NCBI GenBank assembly: GCA_964057225.1
Contig: OZ059894.1
Coordinates: 4,898,001-4,962,000, forward strand
Direction: 5' to 3'
Source of the DNA: Auanema rhodensis
Lineage: Eukaryota; Nematoda; Chromadorea; Rhabditida; Rhabditidae
Length of the DNA stretch: 64,000 nucleotides
Every line of letters begins with the position of its first letter. The first letter of the stretch is position 1. The notes under the pieces are model-generated. The model was not told the DNA's origin. It searched no databases and worked only from the letters and a program-made list of their open reading frames with translations. Of the stretch, positions 63,994-64,000 are shown piece after piece. A program made the translations under genes and the position numbers.

Positions 63994-64000
63994 CACTAAT

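Larger units (their letters stand above)
1..64000. repeat. Satellite DNA array, 350/351-bp monomer, 182 full copies plus a partial copy
   Basis: The sequence returns to the same phase mark (cgtctttg) every 350 or 351 bp from base 1 to base 63,866, always in the same orientation. This gives 182 complete monomers and a last partial one of 135 bp. No stretch falls outside the repeat, so the whole window is gene-free: no coding region, RNA gene, transposon or unique spacer was seen. G+C is about 32% (111 of 350 in the first monomer). Monomers look well over 90% identical by eye; most differences sit at a few recurring positions. Such homogeneity over 64 kb is typical of eukaryotic satellite heterochromatin kept uniform by concerted evolution. 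The array runs off both ends. The phase and strand chosen here are arbitrary. Arthropod origin is an inference from length and composition only. Confidence 0.98.
29813..64000. repeat. Array domain C: alpha/beta/gamma monomers, 3-mer based
   Basis: Monomers start at 29813 + 351k up to 50522, then at 50875, 51226, 51577, 51928, 52279 and 52632, then at 52985 + 351k up to 63866 (partial). Heads are gaaaaaaggaatc. Three recurring types are visible. Alpha has gctatg, catt or 'acttatgc', gcgttcctc, ccttg and ccctggag. Beta has gcaatg, catc, gcgttcctc, cctcg and ccctgaag. Gamma has gctatg, gcgtttctcaaag, 'ttttcaagttg' and ccctgaag. A fourth variant, derived from gamma, has 'ttttccaaataa' instead of 'ttttcgaaaaaa' (for example near 33,740, 39,003, 48,481 and 53,401). 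The order alpha-beta-gamma recurs often, giving a 1,053-bp higher-order unit, though many units are disrupted. No gene is present. Confidence 0.9.
61760..64000. repeat. 1,053-bp-spaced repeats at the right edge
   Basis: The head 'ccttggaaaaagg' occurs at 61,760 and 62,813, and the head 'cctggaaaaaagg' at 62,111 and 63,164. Each pair is 1,053 bp apart. The monomers at 63,164, 63,515 and 63,866 also match those at 60,005, 60,356 and 60,707 in type order, a 3,159-bp spacing, including the 'aagaaatc' head. The unit continues past the window. Confidence 0.78.

Noticed and set aside
1-64000. CRISPR array
   Set aside because: The repeated unit is a contiguous 350/351-bp monomer with no short repeats separated by unique spacers. 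The inverted repeats are inside the unit and copied with it.
1-64000. A long repetitive protein encoded by the 351-bp (117-codon) period
   Set aside because: The period would keep frame, but in the frames I followed there are stops in almost every monomer, and no ORF longer than 79 codons exists in the window.
1-64000. Bacterial or viral accessory region, insertion sequence or defence system
   Set aside because: No gene, no insertion-sequence ends, no direct-repeat-flanked insertion and no prokaryotic signals are present. A 64-kb homogeneous tandem array is a eukaryotic satellite feature.
1-64000. Subtelomeric or telomeric repeat
   Set aside because: No TTAGG, TTAGGG or similar short telomere tract was noticed and no array edge is present. 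Chromosomal position cannot be inferred from the window.

Overview
The whole 64 kb is one uninterrupted, head-to-tail tandem array of a 350/351-bp A+T-rich satellite monomer. My count on the first monomer is 111 G+C in 350 bp, about 32%. From the recurring 'cgtctttg' phase mark I count 182 complete monomers plus a 135-bp partial copy at the right edge. All are in the same orientation. I found no unique sequence, transposon, gene, RNA gene or spacer, and neither array edge is in the window, so the true array is longer than 64 kb. This is constitutive (probably pericentromeric or centromeric) satellite heterochromatin from a eukaryote. Length, base composition and organisation fit an arthropod, especially an insect, but nothing here proves the taxon.

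Layout. Domain A (1 to about 16,825) mixes 350-bp and 351-bp monomers, with 'gaaaaaaggatt/cc' heads and 'gaagaaataa' tails. Domain B (about 16,826 to 29,500) is almost all 351-bp monomers with 'gaaaaatggaatc' heads and 'atattaagcgtttctc' middles. Domain C (about 29,600 to 64,000) has 'gaaaaaaggaatc' heads and three interleaved monomer types (alpha, beta, gamma). The B-to-C switch lies inside one chimeric monomer (29,462-29,812). A one-base deletion separates the 350 from the 351 form; it is present in 24 of the first 44 monomers and in none after 15,421.

Higher-order structure. Linked rare variants show nested duplications of many sizes: 2-mers (702 bp), 3-mers (1,051/1,053 bp), 5-mers (1,753 and 1,757 bp), 9/10-mers (3,159 and 3,510 bp) and a 36-monomer relation (12,619 bp). 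Domain C is largely built on a 3-mer alpha-beta-gamma unit of 1,053 bp. Breakpoints fall inside monomers, as expected from repeated unequal exchange, replication slippage or gene conversion.

Inside the monomer. Four dyad symmetries are present: an A/T-rich imperfect dyad around TTCGAA, a 6-10 bp stem with a 10-nt loop, a nested three-tier hairpin of 51 nt, and a 9-bp stem with a 4-nt loop. They cover about 39% of the monomer and persist through all three domains. They are the best candidates for a functional signal (non-B DNA, protein binding, or structured satellite RNA), but nothing in the sequence proves a function. The single ORF over about 75 codons (40,137-40,376, minus) is explained by two chance substitutions that remove stops, so I do not call it a gene.
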